From Bacillus sp. V3B (GTDB lineage Bacteria; Bacillota; Bacilli; Bacillales; Cytobacillaceae), in NCBI RefSeq assembly GCF_024494465.1, contig NZ_JAETXM010000002.1:213413-277412 (forward strand): a stretch of DNA of 64,000 nt. The letters run 5' to 3'. Positions 1-7,625 of this stretch are shown here, in pieces. A program made the position numbers and the translations under genes. The notes beneath the pieces were generated by a model, which worked only from the letters and a program-made list of their open reading frames with translations, ran no database searches and was not told the origin of the DNA. Positions within the stretch are counted from its first letter, which is position 1. Every line of letters begins with the position of its first letter.

Positions 1-688
1 AAACCTCATCCTTCTGCTGATCATGAAACGGCAAAGGTTCTTGGGTAAACGGGACCTTTTTTTCAAGTGGTTTTAATTCAAACTCAACTTGTGAAACATC
101 ATTAACATGCTCTGGCCGCTCCTTAAACCCATAGATAGGAGAAGGAATTCTGGTTGGTTTAAAAGCCCTTGTTCCTCTCTTTTCCTTTTCAGGAGTCTTT
201 TTCTTAACAACAGACTCTTGTATGTCAGGTGATTGTTGCGGAACCTCTCGTTTCTTTCCCCATTCTTTTTGAGGGGTTACTCGTTTCTTTCCCCACTCTT
301 GCTGAGGAACTACTCGTTTCTTTCCCCACTCTTGCTGAGGAACTACTCGTTTCTCATTCCAGTCTTTTTGAGGGCTTTTTCGCTTTTCATTCCAGTCCTT
401 CTTCTGCGATGCCTTATATGGTTCCTTCTTCCGCTCCTTATTTGCAATCGTTTGATTTTCTTCTGATTTATCTTCATCTGATTTATCTTCATCTGGTATT
501 AAAGGAAAGCGAAAAGCTCCTTTCGGGTAATGATAGGCAATTTTCGCCTCCATTGCCCTTCCACTATCCCCTTTTTGCCTAATTGTAGTAATATTTTTAG
601 AAACCTCGGGCGTACGTTCTAAATCTTCTTCAATATTTTCCACTTCTTTATCTTTTATAAATCGAAATAACCTTTGTATCCAACTCAA
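1..688 (-). CDS. sftA: DNA translocase SftA (FtsK/SpoIIIE type), N-terminal part, runs off the window
   Basis: Partial gene; only the first 229 codons are visible. In the family SftA is a soluble FtsK-like DNA pump that acts at the division septum to clear chromosome ends. What is visible is the non-catalytic N-terminal region: it opens LSWIQRLFRFIKDK from a TTG start behind a GAAAGAGTGA ribosome site and contains a GAFRFPLIPDE stretch. From about residue 95 there are five 11-residue repeats of the type (K/Q)(D/E)W(N/G)(E/K)KRxxPQ. The motor and gamma domains lie outside the window. Identity rests on the N-terminal motif and on its place next to ytpQ and ytpP, as in B. subtilis. The TTG start explains why an ATG-only search misses the gene. 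Confidence 0.8.
   Translation of the reverse strand, partial: MSWIQRLFRFIKDKEVENIEEDLERTPEVSKNITTIRQKGDSGRAMEAKIAYHYPKGAFRFPLIPDEDKSDEDKSEENQTIANKERKKEPYKASQKKDWNEKRKSPQKDWNEKRVVPQQEWGKKRVVPQQEWGKKRVTPQKEWGKKREVPQQSPDIQESVVKKKTPEKEKRGTRAFKPTRIPSPIYGFKERPEHVNDVSQVEFELKPLEKKVPFTQEPLPFHDQQKDEV
250..415 (-). repeat. Tandem 33-bp coding repeat in sftA
   Basis: Five in-frame copies encode 11 residues each (KDWNEKRKSPQ, KDWNEKRVVPQ, QEWGKKRVVPQ, QEWGKKRVTPQ, KEWGKKREVPQ). The two middle copies are almost identical in DNA, which suggests recent expansion by slippage. The repeats form a basic linker ahead of the motor domain. Confidence 0.8.
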
Positions 689-863
689 GCTTTATCACTC
701 TTTCTATCATTCTATCATTCTTATTTTAGCAGTATTTCTTAAAATTACGAGATAAATTCGCAGAATGATACAAACGGAAGATGAAATGGAAGTTTTTTCA
801 AAATACCTATTATTTTCAGATAATAAAACTTACCATCACATGAACTACTATTTCTTTTTTATG

Positions 864-889
864 AAAAAAGAACCACATAGGGTTCTTTT
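864..889 (-). terminator. Rho-independent terminator after ytpQ
   Basis: AAAAGAACC and GGTTCTTTT arms around a six-base loop are followed on the minus strand by a T run. It lies 11 bp after the ytpQ stop and separates ytpQ from sftA. Confidence 0.8.
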
Positions 890-899
890 CATCTATTAT

Positions 900-1700
900 T
901 TATCTTTTTTTATTTTTTCCTAAAATAAAGATTGGTTCGAGTTCTCCCTCTTCATATAAAAAGGATAGAGCTGTTATGGGAACTCGTCCACTAGCAAAAA
1001 AGCTCATCGTCATTTGAGCAAGAATATCATATCCTGTATCATTTTCAATATCAGCGATAATCAGAACATCTTGATGTGGAACAGCAACAGCCATCTTACC
1101 TATTATTTTTTGATTCATTTCTTTTAAAAAAGCATCATTTAAAATTCGACTAGCATCATAACCATCATTTTTATTTAGAAAATAAAATGTGTTTCCAGCT
1201 ACTCGGTCTGTTTTCATTTCGGTTGATAAGGATCGGACATTAAATAAAGCTATCTCCTTTATGCGCTGTTCATCCCATTGTTCTTTTTTGAGCAGTTGTT
1301 CATCAATAAGCCGATATGTATTTCCAAGATCAAGGGCGTAATAAATTCTCGTTTCTGCTGTATGGTCATCATATATAAAGGGCACTTCCTCGTTCGTGTT
1401 TAACGGAAAAGAAGTGGAACGGATAACAGGAAAGATCTTTTTTTCCTTCCCTGAAAGTTCAGCATCCCCTTTCAATGCTTGTAATCCCTCTTCTACATAG
1501 TAAACAATTTCATCAATTGCCTTCTCCTTTTGTTCCTGCCATTTAGCTACGATACCAGGAAGAGAGATCGTAATCCCTTTTCCGGTTTCACTATGTTCAA
1601 TTCGGAGTTGATCATTTTTACGATCATATTCAAATGTTCTCTCTGGATGGGCAAGGCGTTTTTGAAGTTCATTTTTCATTTTGATACTGTCCATTTTCAT
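900..1700 (-). CDS. ytpQ: YtpQ, DUF1444 family protein
   Basis: 266 residues, close to the usual length of this Bacillales family. I recognise the family from the start ([15 protein letters not shown]), the [13 protein letters not shown] segment and the C-terminal [25 protein letters not shown]. No enzymatic motif is visible and the molecular function is not established. The start is supported by GGGAGGG eight bases upstream. It lies downstream of the thioredoxin-like ytpP on the same strand, about 200 bp away. In B. subtilis ytpR sits between ytpQ and sftA; here only a terminator and about 200 bp of non-coding DNA lie there. Confidence 0.85.
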   Translation of the reverse strand: MKMDSIKMKNELQKRLAHPERTFEYDRKNDQLRIEHSETGKGITISLPGIVAKWQEQKEKAIDEIVYYVEEGLQALKGDAELSGKEKKIFPVIRSTSFPLNTNEEVPFIYDDHTAETRIYYALDLGNTYRLIDEQLLKKEQWDEQRIKEIALFNVRSLSTEMKTDRVAGNTFYFLNKNDGYDASRILNDAFLKEMNQKIIGKMAVAVPHQDVLIIADIENDTGYDILAQMTMSFFASGRVPITALSFLYEEGELEPIFILGKNKKR

Positions 1701-1801
1701 ATTATTTCCCTCCCTTTTAAAGATCTTTTATTATGGGGTTTTGTTAAATCATAACGCTTAACACGTCCACTTATTTTACACGGGACTGTTCCAATAGCAA
1801 A

Positions 1802-1885
1802 GGTGTCAGACACCTCAATACACATCTAGTATCAATAGATTGAACATGATGCTAGATAAATGCAACTTTGTGGATGTCAGACACC
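1802..1885. repeat. Small element bounded by GGTGTCAGACACC palindromes
   Basis: GGTGTCAGACACC at 1802-1814 and GATGTCAGACACC at 1873-1885 bracket a segment with a further ATCTAG/CTAGAT inverted pair. The same core recurs in the hairpin at 46482-46529, so this is a dispersed intergenic repeat type. It lies between ytpP and ytpQ. Confidence 0.6.
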
Positions 1886-1903
1886 TTATGGGGAAGCCCC
1901 CTT

Positions 1904-2218
1904 TTAGTTCAATTTTTCAATAAACTGTTCGATTTGTTCCTGTGTTTTTCGGTCTTTACTAACAAAACGACCTAATTCACGACCATCTTCAAAAGCAAGA
2001 AAACTTGGAATTCCAAAGACGTCCTGTTCAATGCATAAATCAATAAATTGATCACGATCTACATGAACGAATGTATAGTCACCGTATTTTTCTTCTACTT
2101 CTGGCATAAATGGATCGATAAACCGACAATCACCACACCAGTCTGCAGAAAATAAAAAGATATGTTTACCATTATCACGTAGATCAGCAAATTGTTCAAT
2201 TGATTCAAGGTTTTTCAA
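1904..2218 (-). CDS. ytpP: YtpP, thioredoxin-like protein
   Basis: A 104-residue single-domain thioredoxin fold with active site WCGDC near residue 27 and the conserved cis-proline region GIPSFLAF near residue 70. The second position of the CxxC is Gly, as in classical thioredoxins, but the protein is a side branch of the family. It probably performs cytoplasmic thiol-disulfide exchange. The start is TTG, eight bases after a GGAGGAG site. It precedes ytpQ, as in B. subtilis. Confidence 0.88.
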   Translation of the reverse strand: MKNLESIEQFADLRDNGKHIFLFSADWCGDCRFIDPFMPEVEEKYGDYTFVHVDRDQFIDLCIEQDVFGIPSFLAFEDGRELGRFVSKDRKTQEQIEQFIEKLN

Positions 2219-2301
2219 TACATTCTCCTCCAGTAATTATTCATTAAGGTACTCTGATTTTAACAGACTTAAACAAGTTGGACCAATAAAACGCAATGTA
2301 G

Positions 2302-2727
2302 TTATTTTAACACGCGTGTTGATTTATTAAACTCCTTCAATAAATTGGGTAATACTTGCGAAATAATTTTTAGTGGTTCACTAGATTTTTGTATTAAACA
2401 AAGCATCATTCCACCTTCAATAGAAGCGGTCATCATGAGAGCAATGGAATGAACACTTTCTTTCGAAAACCCTTCTTCTACTAACTTGTTCGAATAAATC
2501 CCTTGAATCTTTATGTAAAGATCCGAACAAGCATTTCGGACCGGTTCACTTAGTGATGCCATTTCACTAACCATGCTACTAAATGTATAACCAGCAATCG
2601 TACCTTCTCGATCAAAGTCGGCTACTCATTTTTCAATCATCTTCTTTGTGGCTTCTTGAGTAGTTTGATATCGTTGGAAAATATCCTCGATGTCCGTAGT
2701 AATCGCTTCATTTTTCGTATTACCCAT
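2302..2727 (-). pseudogene. TetR-type regulator remnant (ligand-binding part only, in-frame stop)
   Basis: One reading frame from 2727 down to 2302 gives about 140 codons resembling the C-terminal part of LmrA/YxaF-type TetR regulators (DIFQRYQTTQEATKKMIEK, then VADFDREGTIAGYTF, MASLSEPVRNACSDLY, ALMMTASIEGGMMLCLI). A TGA at 2626-2628 interrupts it. The N-terminal helix-turn-helix domain is absent: the remnant starts inside the last codons of ytoP. The 90-residue piece 2302-2574 is open but has no ribosome site of its own. It is therefore unlikely to be a working repressor. Confidence 0.75.
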
Positions 2728-3793
2728 TTTGCAGAATCGTATTTAATGTGGTTTGATCAGATGCCTTCACTAATTTAATGACTAATTCTTTTGCGGCGGC
2801 ATAGTCATCTACATGAATAATGCTTGCAGGCGTGTGAATGTAACGAGAACAGATTCCAATCACCGCACTTGGGACACCTTCATTCGATAGATGAACACGC
2901 CCTGCATCTGTACCCCCTTGTGATACAAAGTACTGATAGCGGATATCATTCTGCTCAGCAGTGTCGAGGACAAATTCCCTCATCCCACGATGAGTGACCA
3001 TTGTTCGATCAAAGATCCTTAATAAAGTCCCTTTTCCCAGTTGTCCAAATTCAGTCTTATTCCCTGATGCATCATTCGCTGGACTAGCGTCAAGTGCATA
3101 GAAAAGATCAGGCTTAATCATGCCCGCCGCGGTTTGTGCTCCTCTTAAACCAACTTCTTCTTGAACAGTAGCACCGGAATAAAGAATATTGGGCAATGTT
3201 TCACCTTGGAGTTCTTCAAGGAGCTCAATTGCTAATCCACAGCCATACCGATTATCCCACGCTTTTGCCATAATTTTCTTGTTATTGGCCATCGGCGTAA
3301 AAGAACATACTGGCACAATTTGTTGTCCTGGCTTTATTCCGATCTTAACTGCATCATCTCGATCATCCGCACCAATATCAATCAACATATTTTTGATTTC
3401 CATCGGCTTTTTTCGTTGTTCCTCATCAAGAAGATGTGGAGGAATTGATCCAATAACTCCTGGAACTGGACCGTTATTTGTCATAATTTCAACTGTTTGT
3501 GCGAGCATAACTTGGCTCCACCAACCGCCTAGCGTTTGAAAGCGAATCATCCCGTTGTCTGTAATCGAAGTAACCATAAAGCCAACTTCATCCATATGAC
3601 CGGCAACCATGACAGTTGGACCCTTTTCGTCTCCCCTTTTCACACCGAAGATACTGCCTAACTTATCTTGAATAATTTCGTCTGTATACTGACCTAACTG
3701 CTCGCGCATAAAATTGCGAACAACATGTTCATTCCCTGATGTACCTGGAAGTTCTGTTAACGTTTTAAAAAGTTGTAATGTTTTTTCGTTCAT
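2720..3793 (-). CDS. ytoP: YtoP, M42 family metalloaminopeptidase
   Basis: 357 residues, the same size as B. subtilis YtoP. M42 enzymes are dinuclear metal aminopeptidases that form large tetrahedral assemblies. Visible metal and catalytic motifs are AGHMDEVG near residue 66, [10 protein letters not shown] near 178, QEEVGLRGA near 211, ALDASPA near 233 and a late His in [15 protein letters not shown] near 318. The start has a GAGGAG site eight bases upstream. The substrate cannot be read from sequence; 'endoglucanase' labels for this family are historical. The stop overlaps the TetR remnant by a few bases. Confidence 0.9.
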   Translation of the reverse strand: MNEKTLQLFKTLTELPGTSGNEHVVRNFMREQLGQYTDEIIQDKLGSIFGVKRGDEKGPTVMVAGHMDEVGFMVTSITDNGMIRFQTLGGWWSQVMLAQTVEIMTNNGPVPGVIGSIPPHLLDEEQRKKPMEIKNMLIDIGADDRDDAVKIGIKPGQQIVPVCSFTPMANNKKIMAKAWDNRYGCGLAIELLEELQGETLPNILYSGATVQEEVGLRGAQTAAGMIKPDLFYALDASPANDASGNKTEFGQLGKGTLLRIFDRTMVTHRGMREFVLDTAEQNDIRYQYFVSQGGTDAGRVHLSNEGVPSAVIGICSRYIHTPASIIHVDDYAAAKELVIKLVKASDQTTLNTILQNG

Positions 3794-3982
3794 ACAAACA
3801 CACTCCTCTATTATTGATCTATATGTAGTCTACTTCTCTCTTTCATATTACAGAACTTTCTCTAACTTCTCCATTTTTCTACAAGAAAGTATTCCCCTAA
3901 TCACGATATCTTACGAATGATCAATATTTCTGATAGTATATTAAAAAGAATATATAGTTATTTTTAAAAAGGAGGTTCAATC

Positions 3983-4294
3983 ATGAATTGGAAAACCTTT
4001 CTCACAGGTATAGGTACAGGTCTAGTAGCTGGACTTGTCCTACGGGATGCTATCGCTAAAAATCAGAGGATTACGGCTGAAAAAGCTTTAGCGAATGCAA
4101 AAACAGCATTTAAAAAACATGGTCCCATCCAAGGATCATGGATTCAAATGGAAAAACAACCCTATACAAAGTCACTTCTTCAATATGAAGTCTATATTGG
4201 AGGAATTTCAAGGCTTGTTAACGACCAAACAGAGCAGTATGAATTTATCGTTGACACCGTAACAGGAGCCATTCTTGACGCTTATTTACTTTAA
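3983..4294 (+). CDS. ytzB: YtzB-like membrane-anchored PepSY protein
   Basis: 103 residues with an N-terminal hydrophobic helix (FLTGIGTGLVAGLVLRDAI) followed by a PepSY-like domain. Its features are the ITAEKALANAKTAFKKHGPIQGSWIQM start and the YEFIVDTVTGAILDAYLL end, the usual VDAxTGxIL strand pattern. PepSY domains are small, often extracytoplasmic and associated with protease modulation; the partner here is unknown. AAAGGAGG lies just upstream of the ATG. A strong hairpin terminator overlaps the stop. Confidence 0.78.
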   Translation: MNWKTFLTGIGTGLVAGLVLRDAIAKNQRITAEKALANAKTAFKKHGPIQGSWIQMEKQPYTKSLLQYEVYIGGISRLVNDQTEQYEFIVDTVTGAILDAYLL

Positions 4295-4321
4295 AAAATC
4301 CCCATTCAAGGGGATTTTTTT
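4293..4321 (+). terminator. Terminator after ytzB
   Basis: AAAAAATCCCC and GGGGATTTTTT arms around ATTCAA, ending in a T run and starting at the stop codon. Confidence 0.9.
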
Positions 4322-4325
4322 ATGA

Positions 4326-4406
4326 GGCTCTGTTAAACCATGTGGTTGATGGTCTAATAAATTTGATGTATGTGGCCATTTAGCAGTAATGATCATTAAC
4401 ACAGCC
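4326..4406. repeat. 81-bp MITE-like unit with 11-bp terminal inverted repeats
   Basis: GGCTCTGTTAA at 4326-4336 and TTAACACAGCC at 4396-4406 are inverted repeats with one mismatch. The inside has no ORF and contains a partial internal palindrome (CCATGTGG, CCATTTAG). A similar GGCTTTGTTAA end occurs alone near 42113. It fills the gap between the converging ytzB and ytnP. Confidence 0.5.
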
Positions 4407-4417
4407 TTTTATTAAAA

Positions 4418-5254
4418 TCATTCCCTCTTCATTTCACCTGTCACATTTCCTTCTTGATCCCACTTGATAGCACGGTAAAATGCATCATGATAAAATACAA
4501 ACCATGCTTTTCGATCAAGTCCATATTGAAGCCATTTTTGTTTTGCAGCTATTGAATCCATTGGATAGTCATCATACGCAAGCACCCATAAAACATTTTG
4601 ATGAGCATGTGTCGGCATAATATCTGCCATATGAATAACCGTTTCATCCTCATCCTCAATCACTAAAATACAATGCCCGTCACTATGTCCACCAGTATGA
4701 ATCAATTTTATGGCTTCCAATACCCATTCGTTCTTAAACACTTCGACTTGCTCTTGAATGGCTTCCCAATTTTCCTTCCAATATGTATTTTTAGAACGTA
4801 TATTCGGTTGTCTCATCGCATTCCATTCAATTTCATTCACGATAATTTTAGCATGTGGAAACACGGAAACATATTGATCTTCTTTAAACTTTGTCAGTCC
4901 ACAAGCATGGTCAAAATGCAAATGAGTCATTAATACATAATCAATGTCCCTAGTCGTTAAACCAAGTTTTTCAAGTTGTTCCTCTAGGTTTGGCTCCTCA
5001 TGAACACCATAATTTCGTTTTTGTTTATCGGTTAACTTTCCATTACCCATCCCTGTATCAACAAGAAAATTTTTCCCTTTCATTTGAATGAAAATTGGAT
5101 CCGTTCTTAGTTCGATCTGATTTTTTTCATTACAAGGATATTTCTTTTCCCATAATGGCTTTGGAACAACACCAAACATGGCTCCACCGTCCATATTATT
5201 GACCCCACCATTTAGCCATGTCAACTTTATATTGGGTAACTGTAATGTTTCCAC
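4418..5254 (-). CDS. ytnP: YtnP, metallo-beta-lactamase-fold lactonase
   Basis: 278 residues from a GTG start at 5254, chosen because GGAGGT lies seven bases before it; an in-frame ATG 21 bp upstream has no ribosome site. The metal-binding motif [10 protein letters not shown] is near residue 106, a second ligand region [10 protein letters not shown] near 193, and [10 protein letters not shown] near 217. In B. subtilis YtnP is described as a quorum-quenching lactonase acting on acyl-homoserine-lactone-like signals. Substrate here is inferred from family membership and position (between ytzB and trmB, as in B. subtilis). Confidence 0.87.
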   Translation of the reverse strand: METLQLPNIKLTWLNGGVNNMDGGAMFGVVPKPLWEKKYPCNEKNQIELRTDPIFIQMKGKNFLVDTGMGNGKLTDKQKRNYGVHEEPNLEEQLEKLGLTTRDIDYVLMTHLHFDHACGLTKFKEDQYVSVFPHAKIIVNEIEWNAMRQPNIRSKNTYWKENWEAIQEQVEVFKNEWVLEAIKLIHTGGHSDGHCILVIEDEDETVIHMADIMPTHAHQNVLWVLAYDDYPMDSIAAKQKWLQYGLDRKAWFVFYHDAFYRAIKWDQEGNVTGEMKRE

Positions 5255-5415
5255 GATTAGACCTCCATTATTCAAATGAAATTATTCTTATGTTTAATTT
5301 ATATAACTATTTATAAAATTACAAATATTTTATACGCATTACTTTTTATCTCTACTCGTTTCTAACTATTTTTAAGCATGCTCTACTCAATGTTATTGAA
5401 TCGGCTAGAACCCAG

Positions 5416-5448
5416 AAAAAAGAGGCTGACTCAAAAGCAGCCTCTTTT
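5416..5448 (-). terminator. Terminator after trmB
   Basis: AAAAGAGGCTG and CAGCCTCTTTT arms around an eight-base loop lie just after the trmB stop, followed by T-rich sequence on the minus strand. Confidence 0.85.
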
Positions 5449-5455
5449 CTCTCTA

Positions 5456-6094
5456 TTATTGATATTGAACTTCACAACGATAGATTCGATTTCCTCTTTC
5501 TGAAAACTTCTCTTCGTATTCCGTCATGATATTCCCTTCAAAATTACTCTGATGCAAGTCAAGACTTACATATTTCAACAATAATCCATAGGCAGAAAAG
5601 CTCATTAATGAGTATTCAAATAAACCTTGATTATCGGTTTTAAAATGAATTTCACCCTGATTGGGAAGAATATCTTCATACAGCTTCAAGAAGCTACTAT
5701 ACGTCAAACGACGTTTTTCATGACGTGTTTTTGGCCATGGATCAGAAAAGTTCAAGTATACTCTAGAAACTTCTCCTTTTGAGAAATACAAAGGCAAATT
5801 AGCTGCATCCGCATTTAGTAACTTTACGTTTGGAAGCTCTGCTTCAATCAGTCGGTCAAGAGCAGATACAATAACACTCTCTTGTAATTCAACACCTAAA
5901 TAATTAATATCTGGATTTGATCTTGCCATTTCAGTCACAAAACGACCTTTTCCCATACCAATTTCGATGTGAACAGGTTGATCCTTTTCATAGACGGATC
6001 CCCACTTTCCTTTTAACTGTTCGGGATTAGAAATGACATATTGCGGGTACTGCTGAATTTTATCCTTTGCCCAAGGTTTGTGTCTTAAACGCAT
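5456..6094 (-). CDS. trmB: tRNA (guanine-46-N7)-methyltransferase TrmB
   Basis: 212 residues. TrmB uses S-adenosylmethionine to methylate G46 in the variable loop of tRNAs. Family signatures are all present: EIGMGKGRF near residue 44 (SAM site), GVELQESVI near 69, [18 protein letters not shown] near 115 (the hallmark DPWPKxxHxKRR) and [16 protein letters not shown] near the end. An AGGGGTG site precedes the ATG. It is a monocistronic unit with its own terminator. Confidence 0.96.
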   Translation of the reverse strand: MRLRHKPWAKDKIQQYPQYVISNPEQLKGKWGSVYEKDQPVHIEIGMGKGRFVTEMARSNPDINYLGVELQESVIVSALDRLIEAELPNVKLLNADAANLPLYFSKGEVSRVYLNFSDPWPKTRHEKRRLTYSSFLKLYEDILPNQGEIHFKTDNQGLFEYSLMSFSAYGLLLKYVSLDLHQSNFEGNIMTEYEEKFSERGNRIYRCEVQYQ

Positions 6095-6288
6095 GGTAAC
6101 ACCCCTATATAAAATATTTCTTTTTTGTTCAGTAACCTTATTAATACTATTATTAATTCCCTACTATCTTAAACAAGGTCTAAAATAATTCCACTTAGCA
6201 TGAATAAATTGAAAAAGAACTCACAAAATAAATCGTGAATTCTCCTTTTATATTTGCCCGAGGAGTTTAACAGAAAGGATGTTTTATC

Positions 6289-6567
6289 ATGCCACTTCAG
6301 TATCAGGATCAAGTAAATTTATTAAAGGATATTTTAACTAACCATCAGACAGATTGTTGTGGTTCTGTGTCTGAGTGCGAACAATTAGAACGCATAATCA
6401 AATCATTAATGGTTAATTCGAATATCGATCAAAATAGTAAGCAAGTTCTAGATCAAATTTATTCATATAGTCATAATGGTGTTGGTTCAGCCAACTTAGA
6501 TGAGCATATTGAATCCCATCAACAGCAATTATCCCAATGGGTTAACAACATTGATCAATTTTCATAA
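6289..6567 (+). CDS. ytzH: YtzH-like protein
   Basis: A 92-residue acidic and polar protein, recognised by its start (MPLQYQDQVNLLKDILTNHQ) and the TDCCGSVSECEQLERII block with a CCxxxxxC arrangement. It has no signal peptide or membrane helix. Function is unknown; the family is confined to Bacillales as far as I know. AAAGGATG precedes the ATG. Its last bases overlap the 3' end of the converging ytmP by 6 bp. Confidence 0.82.
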   Translation: MPLQYQDQVNLLKDILTNHQTDCCGSVSECEQLERIIKSLMVNSNIDQNSKQVLDQIYSYSHNGVGSANLDEHIESHQQQLSQWVNNIDQFS

Positions 6568-7341
6568 TAAAAGATATTGATCCAACATAAGAATCCATTT
6601 ATTCATTTCCTCTAAACGGGATTTATTTTTATGCCATTGGATCGAATTTAGCGTCTCAGCCAACACATACCATTTCATTCGTAAGATCAAGCTATCAGTT
6701 AATGGAATACCATAAAGCTCTAGCCAACTTTCCCAATCATTTCGTGGTATGTACCAATATAATAAAGTACCAACATCAATGGCCGGGTCCCCAACCACTG
6801 CACCATCCCAATCAATTAAATACAACTGGTTGTTTTCATCTAGCAGCCAGTTGTTATGATTGACGTCACAATGACATACGACTGTATCCTCATAGTAAAT
6901 TCCATCCAAATTTTCTTCAAGGAATACGAGTGAATCTTTTACAGAATTCAACTCAAGAATATTCTTATCTAATTCTTGTTTTAAATTTTGCAGAATTTTT
7001 ACAGGCTGCACAGGAGTTTTTCCGAGACGTTTTAGCATACTTAGTAATGGCTTTGAATTATGGATTTTTTTGAGGAGCTTAGCCACATTTTCCTGGTTCA
7101 TTTCTGAGGACTGAAGTTCCCGACCATTCAACCATTGCTGCGCTGTAAAAACATCACCGGTTTCCAATCTTTTTGTCCATATAAGCTTAGGAACGATTCC
7201 TTCCGCTGATAGGCTCGCCAAAAATGGAGAAGTGTTGCGTTTTAGAAAATATTGATTTTCTTCGTGCTGTGCATAAAAGGCTTCCCCGGTTGCTCCGCCT
7301 GCGGGAACAATCTCCCAATCATGTCCAAAAAAGTGTTCCAA
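6562..7341 (-). CDS. ytmP: YtmP, aminoglycoside phosphotransferase-like kinase
   Basis: A 259-residue small-molecule kinase fold (APH/choline kinase superfamily). The catalytic loop HCDVNHNNWLL is near residue 158 and the metal-binding IDWDGAVVGDPAIDVG near 175. The N-lobe has GGATGEAFYA and YFLKRNTSPF, which would hold ATP. The substrate is unknown; a small hydroxylated metabolite is an inference from family. It starts at TTG, eight bases after AGGTGA. A dispersed repeat begins about 35 bp upstream. Confidence 0.82.
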   Translation of the reverse strand: MEHFFGHDWEIVPAGGATGEAFYAQHEENQYFLKRNTSPFLASLSAEGIVPKLIWTKRLETGDVFTAQQWLNGRELQSSEMNQENVAKLLKKIHNSKPLLSMLKRLGKTPVQPVKILQNLKQELDKNILELNSVKDSLVFLEENLDGIYYEDTVVCHCDVNHNNWLLDENNQLYLIDWDGAVVGDPAIDVGTLLYWYIPRNDWESWLELYGIPLTDSLILRMKWYVLAETLNSIQWHKNKSRLEEMNKWILMLDQYLLL

Positions 7342-7373
7342 TGCTGTTCACCTGCAATTTCTGTTTACTGCTT

Positions 7374-7475
7374 GAAAAGCGCAAGCGCCTTGGCTACAGA
7401 ACGCCAACTAAAAGTCGCTACGTCCTTATTATCTTCGTCGGCACTTATATATCCTATATGGCGAAGCTAGACTTG
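7374..7475. repeat. Dispersed Bacillus-type cruciform repeat, copy 1
   Basis: It starts GAAAAGCGCAAGCGCCTTG and ends GCGAAGCTAGACTT. These two ends are shared, with changes, by the copies at 10955, 13960, 26757, 44440 and 45447. The middle is degenerate. It is non-coding and lies upstream of ytmP. Confidence 0.65.
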
Positions 7476-7509
7476 TTATCTAACTTCAGACAGGTATACT
7501 TTCATATTA

Positions 7510-7556
7510 GATAAAAAAGACAGCTATTGAACAATAATATTTTACAATAGCCATCT
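7510..7556 (-). terminator. Terminator after amyX
   Basis: On the minus strand GATGGCTATTG pairs imperfectly with CAATAGCTGTC across an AT-rich loop and is followed by TTTTTT. It lies about 70 bp past the amyX stop. Confidence 0.65.
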
Positions 7557-7625
7557 TATAAATTCTATCGTCACATGGAAGGTCCGTCAAGAGTATCCTC
7601 ATGTTTTCAGCATTCATTTTAACAT

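Noticed and set aside
229..582. Plus-strand ORFs with LLVSFPTLAEE repeats
   Set aside because: They are antisense shadows of the 33-bp repeats in sftA.
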